Below, piece after piece: positions 8,424 to 16,422 of a stretch of 64,000 nt of DNA. Source of the stretch: Gammaproteobacteria bacterium (GTDB lineage Bacteria; Pseudomonadota; Gammaproteobacteria; HK1); contig WLWT01000001.1 in NCBI GenBank assembly GCA_012103455.1, forward strand, positions 1,970,001 through 2,034,000. Reading direction: 5' to 3'. The notes beneath the pieces are model-generated. The model was not told the origin of the DNA. It made no database searches and worked only from the letters and a program-made list of their open reading frames with translations. How positions within the stretch are numbered: position 1 is the stretch's first letter; each line of letters starts with the position of its first letter. The position numbers and the translations under genes are program-made.

Positions 8424-8669
8424 GATGTCAACATCATTGTTGTTCTTGACCAGGTATGCGATTCGGTAGCGACCATGGAGAAGAATTCGGACGTTGCGCT
8501 CTGATGCTTCGTATCTGTATCCGATCTGTGGGAATTCTTTCAGAACTTGAGCGCGCTCGTAAATGTTACCAACAATACGCGATGCTGAACCGGGATTTTC
8601 AAGAGCAATATACTCGAATATGTCTTCGAGCCATTGATGAGCTTCTGCGGTCCAGTTTACTTCGCCCAC
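8424..8669 (-). pseudogene. ParE/RelE-family toxin, 3' end replaced by intron sequence
   Basis: From the GTG at 8669, about 82 residues match ParE toxins: EVNWTAEAHQWLEDIFEYI, a helical hairpin with NIYERAQVLKEFPQIG, then VRILLHGRYRIAYLVKNNN. The expected last strand and tail (about 14 residues) are missing. The frame instead reads through into intron fragment A and ends at 8310 with 37 unrelated residues (CCAVVRHRLRSL onward). ParE proteins inhibit gyrase or cleave mRNA depending on subgroup; activity here is doubtful. The start lies inside the end of the antitoxin gene, the usual order for this module. Confidence 0.75.
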
Positions 8670-8843
8670 GAACGAATACGCCGGCCCATCTCTTTAATTA
8701 GAGTAGACACGCCCAGTATCTGAGTCCGCCAAGCCGCGCTGAATCATGATGTGAAGAGCGAGTTCACGTACGAGTTCTTCAGCAGAACTGTCGGCGGGCT
8801 GCTGATCTAGAATCGCTTTCAACTCATCTCTTGCAGTAGCCAT
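8657..8843 (-). pseudogene. Antitoxin of the ParE-type module, frameshifted near its end
   Basis: ATG at 8843 opens MATARDELKAILDQQPADSS and continues to GRVYSN, then meets TAA at 8694-8696 after 49 residues. One frame over, the DNA continues KEMGRRIRSWAK and stops at 8657-8659, which is how relatives of this short antitoxin normally finish. A small deletion around 8690-8696 therefore shifted the frame about a dozen codons before the end. The truncated protein keeps its N-terminal helix but loses the basic tail. The 124-bp stretch up to intron B (8844-8967) probably holds the promoter; no gene is seen there. Confidence 0.7.
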
Positions 8844-8967
8844 GTGCTGCCCCTTCTCGATCTGGAAACAGATATAGGGTACATCAGTTGTTGCTGAGGA
8901 CATAACGGGCTGCATGAGCGGCTGGAACATTCGCATAGCGAATGGGCCAGTCCGTCTCAATGCACTT

Positions 8968-10274
8968 GTGTACGCCCGGCATGGGCATGAACGGATGGGG
9001 TGTAAGTCCCCTGTTGGCAAACCACCGCCAGAATGCCTTGCTGGAAGTCTGGCGTTCACAACGAGCACAAGGCAACGGCAAAACCGCGAGATTTTGTAGG
9101 CGCGAGATTTTGTAGGCGCGAGGTTGTGTGGGAAGCAAGCCCAATGCAAAGCGGCGCACTGACGCACAGGAACATCCTACAAGGCGTAGTCTGGAGGCGC
9201 GTTGGCACACGACAGCGAAGCCGCGTGGTTTAACGGACACCGTCAATGATGCAGGGGTGCAGTGCAGTTCATGTCCATATCCGGGGAGAACGGCTTAACG
9301 GGCGGCCGTAGAGAACCCCATCAGGCAGGGGTATGGAAATGGCCTGGGCGCGCGGGCCTGCCATTGGCCACGAGCGAGCGAAGCCGATGGCGCACGACAG
9401 CGCAGCCGGGAGCCATCCCGGTTGTGATTAAGCCGTAGTGAGCACAGGGCCTAGTAGCCAAACGCCCAACGTCAGGGTTGGGACAAGATGAAGGCCTGAA
9501 CATGAACCGGTAAGGAGGAGGTCCATCGACATGGAAACACCGCAATCCCCGACACGCGAGGGTGCAAAGCAGCGCTGCGATGAGAACCCAGCCTTGCAGG
9601 TAAACCGGTTGGAGCAGGTACGGTCCCATGCCAATAGTTGGCAAGCTTGGCAACCAGTGCGCCCTCTTATTGAGCAAGACCTGACACTCAAGCTCAACCT
9701 CGACAAAAGCCAGGGGGTCAACAGCAGGCAGTGCCAATTCCTCGGATGCAGTGTTCACGACAAACACATTCGCTGGCACCGCAAAAGCGTGGACAAGTTC
9801 AAGCGCCGCGTGCGTGAACTGACCCGCCGTAGCGGGGGTGTGCCGATGGCAAGCAACATCCGGGCACTCAGTCTCTATTGGCGTGGCCTCTATTGGCGTG
9901 GCTGGAGCAACGACTATGGGATGGGCAACCCATACCAACACTGGGTTGAACTTGACCACTGGATACGCCGGCGGGTCACGATGGGTTACTGGAAACAGTG
10001 GGGCAAGGCGCGTACCGAGAGACGCAACCTGCTCAAACTTGGACTTCCGCTAAAGGCTGCGGTGGCTGGTGGGCGTTCCAGCCAAGGCGGGTGGCAGAGT
10101 GCCAAGTCCGACGGGATAAAGGCTGCACTGGGACCGACGTACCTGAAACAACAAGGCCTGTTCTCATTTCGGGACGGCTCGATTGCCTGTCATCACGGTT
10201 GATGAAACGCCCTGTGCGTAGCCGCATGCAGGGTGTTGTGGGGGCCGGAGCTTAGAGACCTCCGGCTACCCGAT
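8968..10274 (+). mobile_element. Group II intron B, complete ends, internally deleted ORF
   Basis: The 5' end GTGTACGCCCGGC at 8968 matches fragment A. The 3' part has a domain V-like segment (GTGCGTAGCCGCATGCAGGG) and a domain VI hairpin with a bulged A, closing at GGCTACCCGAT (10274). Between them lies a maturase ORF that lost most of the reverse transcriptase domain. The total of about 1.3 kb is much shorter than an intact 2-2.5 kb intron. It could still splice or move only with a maturase supplied from elsewhere; that is inference. Confidence 0.78.
9531..10202 (+). pseudogene. Group II intron reverse transcriptase/maturase, internal deletion
   Basis: An in-frame 223-residue ORF. Residues 1-45 match the N-terminal start of intron RTs (NRLEQV, WQAWQ). 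It then jumps at about PVRPLIEQD to RT region 7 and the maturase domain (LNLDKS, CQFLGCSVHDKHIRWH, KFKRRVRELTRRSGG, YWRGW, ELDHWIRRRV, YWKQWGKART). The catalytic YADD block is absent, so it cannot reverse transcribe. A 15-bp duplication at 9873-9902 adds five residues not present in the sister fragment C. Domain X is retained. Confidence 0.75.
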
Positions 10275-10281
10275 TAGGCGA

Positions 10282-10506
10282 TTATTTGACTTGAATAAAC
10301 TCATCTATTGTAAGATTTATATCTTTAGCTATTTGTCTGAGTAATATCGGCGTAATATCTCTTCCTTGATGCACGGGAACGGTTGTTGTTCTACCGTCTG
10401 CGTGGCGAAATTGTTTGTGAGAACCTCGTTGCCTTACCTCTTTGAAATCCAATGCCTCCAGCAATTTAATAACTTGCTTAGGTTTGAGAACCGGCACTTG
10501 CCCCAT
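10282..10506 (-). CDS. hicA: HicA toxin (mRNA interferase)
   Basis: A 74-residue protein with the dsRBD-like HicA fold. VLKPKQVIKLLEALDFKEV is followed by RQRGSHKQFRHADGR, which holds the conserved catalytic histidine in GSH, then TTVPVHQGRDI and the C-terminal helix. HicA cleaves mRNA and is neutralised by HicB. The gene starts 3 bases after the hicB stop, in the less common hicB-hicA order. The stop lies 8 bases from the 3' end of intron B. The pair is complete and clearly more AT-rich than the chromosomal genes, in keeping with horizontal transfer. Confidence 0.88.
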   Translation of the reverse strand: MGQVPVLKPKQVIKLLEALDFKEVRQRGSHKQFRHADGRTTTVPVHQGRDITPILLRQIAKDINLTIDEFIQVK

Positions 10507-10509
10507 AGC

Positions 10510-10716
10510 TTATGGAACCACTACTTGTTGCGTTCCTACAAACTCGGTTTCCATATTTGGAGTGCCGTCTTCCAATAACATAGATATGACCTCACGTAAA
10601 TTTGCGTTTAGTTCTTCTAAAGTTTCACCTTGTGAGTGTGCACCAGAAAATCCAGGGACATATCCAACATATAACCCAGTATCCCTACAATGCTCGATAA
10701 CTGCTGTGTAATTCAT
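10510..10716 (-). CDS. hicB: HicB antitoxin
   Basis: A 68-residue protein of the HicB type with a partial RNase H-like fold: MNYTAVIEHCRDTGLYVGYV, then PGFSGAHSQGETLEELNANL and EVISMLLEDG. Short HicB proteins of this size lack the C-terminal DNA-binding domain of longer versions, so autoregulation by HicB alone is uncertain. It is the first gene of the module. Its upstream region (10717-10746) is short and ends where intron fragment C begins, so the promoter must be compact. Confidence 0.88.
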   Translation of the reverse strand: MNYTAVIEHCRDTGLYVGYVPGFSGAHSQGETLEELNANLREVISMLLEDGTPNMETEFVGTQQVVVP

Positions 10717-10746
10717 CGAAAATCTCCAAAATTACTATTTTTAGAG

Positions 10747-11344
10747 GCGCCCTTTATTGAGCAAGACCTGACACTCAAGGTCAACCTCGACACAAGCCAG
10801 GGGGGCAACAGCAGGCAGTGCCGATTCCTCGGCTTCAGTGTTCACGGCCAACTCATTCGCTGACACCGCAAAAGCGTAGAACAGTTCAAGCGCCGCGTGC
10901 GTGAACTGCCCGCCGTAGCTGGGGTATGCCGATGACAAGCAAAATCCGGGCATTCAGTCTCTATTGGCGTGGCGGGAGCAACGACTATGGGATGGGAACC
11001 CATACCAACACTGGGTTGAACTGGACCACTGGATACGCCGGCGGGTCACGGTGGGCTAGTGGAAACAGTGGAGCAGGGCGCGTACCGAGAGACGCAACCT
11101 GCTCAAACTTGGCCTTGCGGTCAAGGCGGCGGTGGCTGGTGGGCGTTCCAGCAAAGGCGGGTGGCAGAGTGCCAAGTCCCACGGGATAAAGGCGGCACTG
11201 GGATTGGCGTACCTGAAACAACAAGGCCTGTTCTCACTTCGGGACGGTTGGAGTGCCTGTCATCACGGTTGATGAAACGTCCTGTGCGGAGCCGCATGCA
11301 GGGTGTTGTGGGGGCTGGAGGTGAGAGATCTCCGGCTACCCGAT
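10747..11344 (+). mobile_element. Group II intron fragment C (3' half)
   Basis: It starts at GCGCCCTTTATTGAGC, the same point where intron B jumps across its RT deletion, and runs to the 3' end GGCTACCCGAT (11344). It carries the maturase domain with stops and frameshifts (a TGA after SVHGQLIR; a shifted end after YWRG), then the domain V and VI sequences. It is close to intron B, but has a single copy of the 15-bp unit that B carries twice. With no 5' half it cannot splice. Confidence 0.75.
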
Positions 11345-11424
11345 TAGGGGGGTTAGTCAGAGGAGGGGAGTTTCTTCTGAGACTCTTCAGCGATTTCAAG
11401 TCGAGTTAATCTATACCAATCGCC

Positions 11425-12516
11425 ATTGAAAATGCGAATCTAGAATACTTACATTAGCTAGCTGATTATGGTCAAAATAAGTTTATGAACAATCATTTAA
11501 CACCAAGCGAGCGCGATGAACTCGTAAAATCTCATCGTAAAGAGAGAGATGGGCGTATTCGAGACCGAATAAAAGCGGTTTTAGCTTTTGATGAGGGTTA
11601 TAGTTATTCAGAAATTTCCAGGATTTCGCTTTTAGATGATGAGACTGTTAGACGCCCTATCGATGATTACTTTTCTAAAGCTAAGCTGAAGCCCGAAAAC
11701 GGAGGCAGCAAAAGTGATTGAGACGAGAATGAAACAGCAAAGCTCGTTAAACACATAGAAGGAATGACTTATCCTTATGTTAAGGACATTTGCACTTATG
11801 TGAAGTTGAATTTCGGTAAGGTTTACAGTGTAAGCGGCATGACAAAATGGCTGCATCGCAATAATGTCTGCCATAAGAAGCCTGATGCAGTTCCAGCGAA
11901 AGCAAACGCACAGGCCCAAAAAGCGTTTGTCAAAGACTATGAGCATCTTTCGAAAGACGCTAAAAACAAGGGTTTAATCTATTTCTCGGACAGTTTTCAT
12001 CCACAGTATCAAACGCGGTTGGCCTGTGGATGGATTTTAAGAGGCACTCGAAAAAGTATTGCCACAACGGCTCGTCAAACACGATTGAATTTCATTGGTG
12101 CTGTATCTTTGGATGGTCATAAAATAATCCACACTGAAGTTGGCGGGTGAATGCGCAAACCATTAAATTTTTTCTAAAATCTCTACGCAAACGGCATACA
12201 CCAGAGAAAGAAATTCATATAATATGGGATAATGCGGCTTATCATAAGAGCAAAGACGTTCAGTCTTATGCCAAGGACTCAAACATTAAATTACACTATT
12301 TGCCGCCCTATTCACCGAATTCAAATCCAATTGAGCGACTTTGGAAAATGATGCATGAAGCGGTTACTTATAATCGGTACTATGAGAAGTTTGTAGATTT
12401 TCGGGAAGCCTCTTTGAATTTTTTCAAGCGCATTGGAAGACGAAAGGCTTTATTGAGAAAAAGAATCACTGATAGGTTTCACATTATTAATGCACCGATG
12501 TTCGCATCTTGAAGTG
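11425..12516 (+). mobile_element. IS630-family element, degenerate
   Basis: An AT-rich block holding one transposase gene in three pieces. Similar sequence near both edges (TGAAAATGCGAA at about 11426, TTCGCATCTTGAA at about 12503) may be the terminal repeats; exact ends and the TA duplication were not resolved. The right edge cuts an ISKra4-type transposase gene, so this element arrived later. Between intron fragment C and the element (11345-11424) nothing is recognised. Confidence 0.6.
11485..12512 (+). pseudogene. IS630-family transposase, one nonsense codon and one frameshift
   Basis: The N-terminal helix-turn-helix (MNNHLTPSERDELVKSHRKE, then YSYSEISRISLLDDETVRR) stops at TGA 11719-11721. 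The same frame then continues MTYPYVKDICTYVKLNF to 12150. Coding resumes in another frame at 12147 (MNAQTIKFFLKSLRKR). Catalytic residues are present: IYFSDSFHPQ, IIWDNAAYHKS and PNSNPIERLWKMM. In relatives these three parts are one protein of about 340 residues. It could move only if both lesions were bypassed. Confidence 0.8.
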
Positions 12517-13153
12517 TGATGGGTATATACAACCGGCCATCGCTTCTCGCCAAGCACCGTCGCGCATTAACACCCTCCCACCCTCCAGGCTCAGGCTCAC
12601 GACTTCTACTTCCTCATCGAACTCTGGCGTCTGATAGCTCCATGCCTCCTCCTTGGCTTGGGCAATCGCACCCACTCGCTCGGTGACTTTCTGTAAATAG
12701 TTCACTGAGACCGTGCAGCCATGATTATCCGCAAGGTCATGGCGAGTTTCATTGGCGTTCAGCCGAGCCTATTGGCTTGATAATAACTTGGCCATGCGCG
12801 GGGTTGCGCTTTGGATGACCCGTGCTGAGGCTTCCAATGGACAGTAAATACGATCCCCCCCCCCTAGAGGTTTGGTACACAGGGCGCACTACATCCACAG
12901 GTCCGTAGGGCGAATAATACGTTTTGTTGCTCTGCGTGCGCGAAGTCAGTTTTATACCGCCTACCTCGATTGGGCTTGCATCGGTATCAAAACGATGAAG
13001 GGCTTGGGCTGTCGCACAGCAACCCAGTGGGTTACTCACCGATAGAATCGTGCTTTCCATATCTAGCAATGAGCCCGTTAACTCCATCTCGACTTCAAAC
13101 TTAATACGATTGCCTGAGCTAGCAATGATTTGGACCGATGACGGGGAAGACAT
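12517..13153 (-). pseudogene. ISKra4-family transposase, N-terminal part, frameshifted and truncated
   Basis: Starts at 13153 (MSSPSSVQIIASSGNRIKFE). It reads as an ISKra4-type transposase through LHRFDTDASPIEVGG and YYSPYGPVDVVRPVYQTSRG. A run of C (about 12856-12865) shifts the frame. Coding is recovered at 12705 (MNYLQKVTERVGAIAQAKEE to SLEGGRVLMRDGAWREAMAG) and then cut by the IS630 element. The catalytic domain is missing entirely. No other ISKra4 copy is visible in the window. Confidence 0.65.
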
Positions 13154-13872
13154 TGGGAGCGCCCTACAAAGCCTATAACAGGGCTAAACTAGCTAATAAC
13201 GCTACATTGTGTCAAGGCACCCCCTCCCCCATAGAGCATACTAATCTTTGAGTTTATTGGAAAAACTGTTTTCATGTTTCAAACACAATGCCATAGTTAA
13301 TTTTTATGTCAATCAATAGGTTATACGCTGTGTTTAACTATTTTGTGGGACAGCAGTGATATTTTGACATACTAAGGCCGTAGTTATTGCGATGTCCAAT
13401 ATCAATTGCTGTGCGGTGTTTTCCGGACAGTCCGGTTAGTAGGGGGTCTGCCGGTATTTGTGCGCATTCGGCATCGTCTAGGCCGCTGGCATTGAAGTTT
13501 GTGGGGGTGGTGGATTTGCCCACCGACGACCAGATCGAGCAACGTGCAGAGTTGCGCTATACGACGCATCGCTACTACCCAAATGGGTCTTTGGGGGTTC
13601 GAGCGGCGTGTGGCAGTCGCACGAGGCCGAGGGCCAAGGAGGCGATTCTTCTATACAACGAGCGCTATATTCTAGTCGCAATTAATGCGATTACTGCCTG
13701 CTCTCGACGTTCCTCTGTTGCAGACACCGCAACCCACTTGGTTTCAACTTCATATCCACGCACTGTCCGCGTATTCACATCGGTAGCAAGTTGGTCAATA
13801 ACCGACCACGGTTCGTCATGCGAACATACGCGGACGGAGGTGGACTTGCCCCTAAAAAGTGAACCAGTGACT
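13154..13872. other. Gap between transposon relics
   Basis: About 720 bp. The first 220 bp are strongly AT-rich and probably include the outer end of the ISKra4-type element. On the minus strand, 13910-13665 reads CSHDEPWSVIDQLATDVN and ETKWVAVSATEERREQA, which looks like real but unidentified coding sequence without a start. TGGACTTGCCCCTAAAAAGT near 13840 may be the end of the neighbouring IS3 element. No complete gene is seen. Confidence 0.4.
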
Positions 13873-14349
13873 TCAAGCAACCAAGTGATGCTCGATGTCA
13901 TGTTGTTCATAGCCGCTAGGCATATCGTACCTCATGTAGGAGCGCGCTCTTTGCCGATTGTATAACACTTCAACATAATCGAAGACGATTGCTTTAGCTT
14001 CGTTTCGTGAACGAAATTTATCGCGTCCTACACACGCCCCTTTCAATGTGGCGAAGAAGCTCTCTGCGACAGCATTATCCCAGCCGTCCTCTTGACCACT
14101 CATGGCAGCCACCCTGCCATGCTTCTCCAATACCGCTCGATAGTCGTGAGCCGCATACTGACTGCCACGGTCACAGTGATGGCGCAGTCCCGCATCGGGT
14201 TGGCGCTGAATGATGGCCATGTGCAGGGCACTGAGTGTCAAGGCTGTATCAATTCTCGAACTCATTGACCCGCCCACTACGTGGCGGCTATATAAGAGCA
14301 CCTCCAATAATCCATATTCTGCAATTTTCCGATCAATAAAATTAGCCAC
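13873..14349 (-). pseudogene. IS3-family transposase OrfB, C-terminal part
   Basis: The retroviral-type integrase core is recognisable: MSSRIDTALTLSALHMAI, HHCDRGSQYAAHDYRA with the second aspartate, and DGWDNAVAESFFATLKG with the glutamate, followed by the usual end (VEVLYNRQRARS). The first catalytic aspartate and everything before it, including the HTH subunit OrfA, are missing. The first 17 residues of the open frame look foreign, so the true junction is near LLYSRHVVGG. Not functional. Confidence 0.75.
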
Positions 14350-14378
14350 TTACGCTTCTGCGAAGCACGAAACTCGTA

Positions 14379-14394
14379 ATTTTTAGAGGTGCCC
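14379..14394. repeat. Isolated copy of the MITE terminal sequence
   Basis: ATTTTTAGAGGTGCCC here equals the ending of the two MITEs at 760 and 56439. The adjoining bases on the inner side (GCCACTTACGCTTCTGCGAAG) do not match the MITEs, so this may be one end of the larger parent element or a separate relic. The opposite end was not found with confidence. Confidence 0.5.
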
Positions 14395-14540
14395 ATAAGT
14401 CTGAGATGCCGTCTAAATAGCTGTTCGGAAAAGTCGAACATAGATGGAACTCGGGTGTCTGATAGCGATCAAGACAAGATGACAACACCAACAGCCAGTC
14501 ACCATCAGGACATCCGCGCCTGTCGATTGTAAAGCCAGTA

Positions 14541-14745
14541 TCTGGTGAAGAAAGAACTGCATTGGAGGCGTGGGCCAGACATGCACCGGACGCGGCGCGA
14601 GGCCGTCGTGCCTTGGCTATTTTGCGCGTCATGGAGGGTTCGGTGTGAGCGAGGGGGTGGCGTTTCCCGGTGTAGCGCGTTCCTCGGTGTATCGTTGGCT
14701 ACACACCTATCTTGAGGTCGGTCTTGATGGCCGCAGTATTGTTCT
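14541..14745 (+). pseudogene. Helix-turn-helix fragment of an IS630-like transposase
   Basis: The sequence reads SGEERTALEAWARHAPDAAR, then after a frameshift SSVYRWLHTYLEVGLDG, which matches the N-terminal winged HTH of IS630-type transposases. It is a different lineage from the AT-rich IS630 at 11425. No catalytic domain follows; the metallo-hydrolase gene starts soon after. The region 14395-14540 holds nothing recognisable. Confidence 0.5.
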
Positions 14746-14766
14746 CAACACACAGGATTAAAGCCA

Positions 14767-15681
14767 GTGTCCATACCTTTTGTTCGCGATCTTGAGATCG
14801 AGTACGGCCGCTGTGACGACCTCGCGCCGGGCATTCGCCGGGTGGTCGCCGGCAACCCCAGCGCGTTCACGTTTCACGGCACGGGGACTTACATCATCGG
14901 ACGAGATAAGGTCGCCGTGATCGATCCGGGTCCGGCTATCGAGGCGCACGTGGAGGCGATCATGAGAGCCGTGCATGGCGAGACGGTGAGCCATATTCTG
15001 GTGACCCATACGCACAATGATCACTCGCCTGCATGCCGCTTGTTGCAACCGCAGGTGAAGGCGCCTACCTATGGCTACGGTCCGCATGGCGCCGGTAAAG
15101 CGGAGCAAGGCGTGGTGGTCGAGGAAGGGGGGGATCTGGAGTTCGAGCCCGATGAGCGCGTACGCGACGGGCAGATCATCGACGGTGGCCGCTGGCAGGT
15201 GGACTGCGTACATACCCCGGGACACACCTCCAATCACATCTGCTTCGGTTTGCATCAGGGCAAGGCGTTGTTCAGTGGCGATCACGTGATGGGATGGTCC
15301 ACCAGTGTGATCTCGCCGCCGGATGGGGATATGCGCGATTACATGGCCAGTTTGCGCAAGCTGCTGGACCGCGATGATGCGATCTACTGGCCTACCCATG
15401 GCCCGGCGATACGCGATCCCAAGCCGTTCGTACACGCTTTCATAGCACATCGTGAGGCCCGTGAAGCGCAGATTTTGGCTTGCCTGGAGGAAGGTATGAC
15501 GACGATCGAGGCGATGGTAGCGAAGCTGTATGCCGGGGTGTCGCCCGGGCTGCACCGGGCGGCGGGGCGTTCGGTGCTCGCCCATCTCCAGCATATGGTG
15601 GACGCAGGCAGAGCGGCGTGTGAGGGGGCGCCGGCGCTGGATTCGCAGTACCGCGCTGTTGATACAGGTTCTTGCTTGTAG
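14767..15681 (+). CDS. Metallo-beta-lactamase-fold hydrolase (LACTB2-like)
   Basis: A 304-residue soluble enzyme. The zinc-binding signature HTHNDH is at residues 81-86, the next ligands are in TPGHTSNHICF and FSGDHVMGW, and a conserved DMRDYMASLRKL helix follows. Residues 230-290 form the winged-helix tail (GMTTIEAMVAKLYAGVS) typical of LACTB2-type proteins. Human LACTB2 is an endoribonuclease, whereas bacterial relatives are variously annotated, so the substrate is open. Start is the GTG at 14767. The 177-bp spacer to the Nudix gene (15682-15858) shows no further gene. Confidence 0.8.
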   Translation: MSIPFVRDLEIEYGRCDDLAPGIRRVVAGNPSAFTFHGTGTYIIGRDKVAVIDPGPAIEAHVEAIMRAVHGETVSHILVTHTHNDHSPACRLLQPQVKAPTYGYGPHGAGKAEQGVVVEEGGDLEFEPDERVRDGQIIDGGRWQVDCVHTPGHTSNHICFGLHQGKALFSGDHVMGWSTSVISPPDGDMRDYMASLRKLLDRDDAIYWPTHGPAIRDPKPFVHAFIAHREAREAQILACLEEGMTTIEAMVAKLYAGVSPGLHRAAGRSVLAHLQHMVDAGRAACEGAPALDSQYRAVDTGSCL

Positions 15682-15858
15682 TGAGTGTGTATAGCCGTGC
15701 AAATTTTCAATAAACGGACGCGATGCCGGGACATGCACATCGGCTTGGCGGCTCTTGGCTGGTTTGTTCTCGAGTTCATCGTTGACCATTATCGTGCTTC
15801 ATTGGCTGGCCTGGCACTATCCGGCTCTCAAGCGGCAGTGGCTGGCGGATAGTTCGCT

Positions 15859-16389
15859 GTGACGCCCGATGAGATCTACGCTCCTGCGGCGGTCGCTTTT
15901 TGCTGGCGCTGCGGTGGTGCTATGCACCTCGGCAGCTACGGCGGCAAGCCGCGGCGCATCTGCTCGGACTGCGGTTTTATTCATTTCGTGGAGCCGAAGA
16001 TCGCGGTCGCCGCCATGGTATTGCGAGGCGATGAATTGCTGTTGGTGAAGCGGGGGGTGGTGCCGGAGAAAGGCAAGTGGTCGTTGCCGGCAGGTTATGT
16101 GGATCCCGGTGAACACCCGGCCGAGTGTATGGTCCGCGAGGTACAAGAGGAGACTTCGTTGGCGGTACGCGCGCAGCGGCTGGTGGAGTGTTATTACAAC
16201 CCGCCGGGCACGGGCGCTAATCTCACCTTGGTTTACAGGGCGCAGCTCACCGGCGGCACACTGAGCGCTGGCGACGATGCCGCGGATGCCGGATTTTTTA
16301 CCTTGGATGCGCTGCCGCCGCTGGCCTTCGCTAGCACCCTCGATATCGTGCGCAGAGCGCGGCGTAGCGTTGCCAGGCGCAAGCCTTAG
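15859..16389 (+). CDS. Nudix hydrolase with N-terminal zinc ribbon
   Basis: A 176-residue enzyme hydrolysing a nucleoside diphosphate-linked substrate. Cysteines 15, 18, 35 and 38 (CWRC, CSDC) form the zinc ribbon. The Nudix box runs from GYVDPGEHPAECMVREVQEE with the REVQEE core, but the usual glycine after EE is serine. The GTG at 15859 is used. A similar architecture occurs in NudC-like and ADP-ribose pyrophosphatase groups; I cannot choose between them. It converges with the D-threonine-aldolase-like gene. Confidence 0.8.
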   Translation: MTPDEIYAPAAVAFCWRCGGAMHLGSYGGKPRRICSDCGFIHFVEPKIAVAAMVLRGDELLLVKRGVVPEKGKWSLPAGYVDPGEHPAECMVREVQEETSLAVRAQRLVECYYNPPGTGANLTLVYRAQLTGGTLSAGDDAADAGFFTLDALPPLAFASTLDIVRRARRSVARRKP

Positions 16390-16422
16390 GCCAACAAGTC
16401 CTAATCTTGCATGTCCTGCTCG

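Noticed and set aside
13387..13965. Plus-strand frame of about 190 residues among transposon relics
   Set aside because: It reads across the IS3 gene end and across a patchwork region; no family pattern was recognised.
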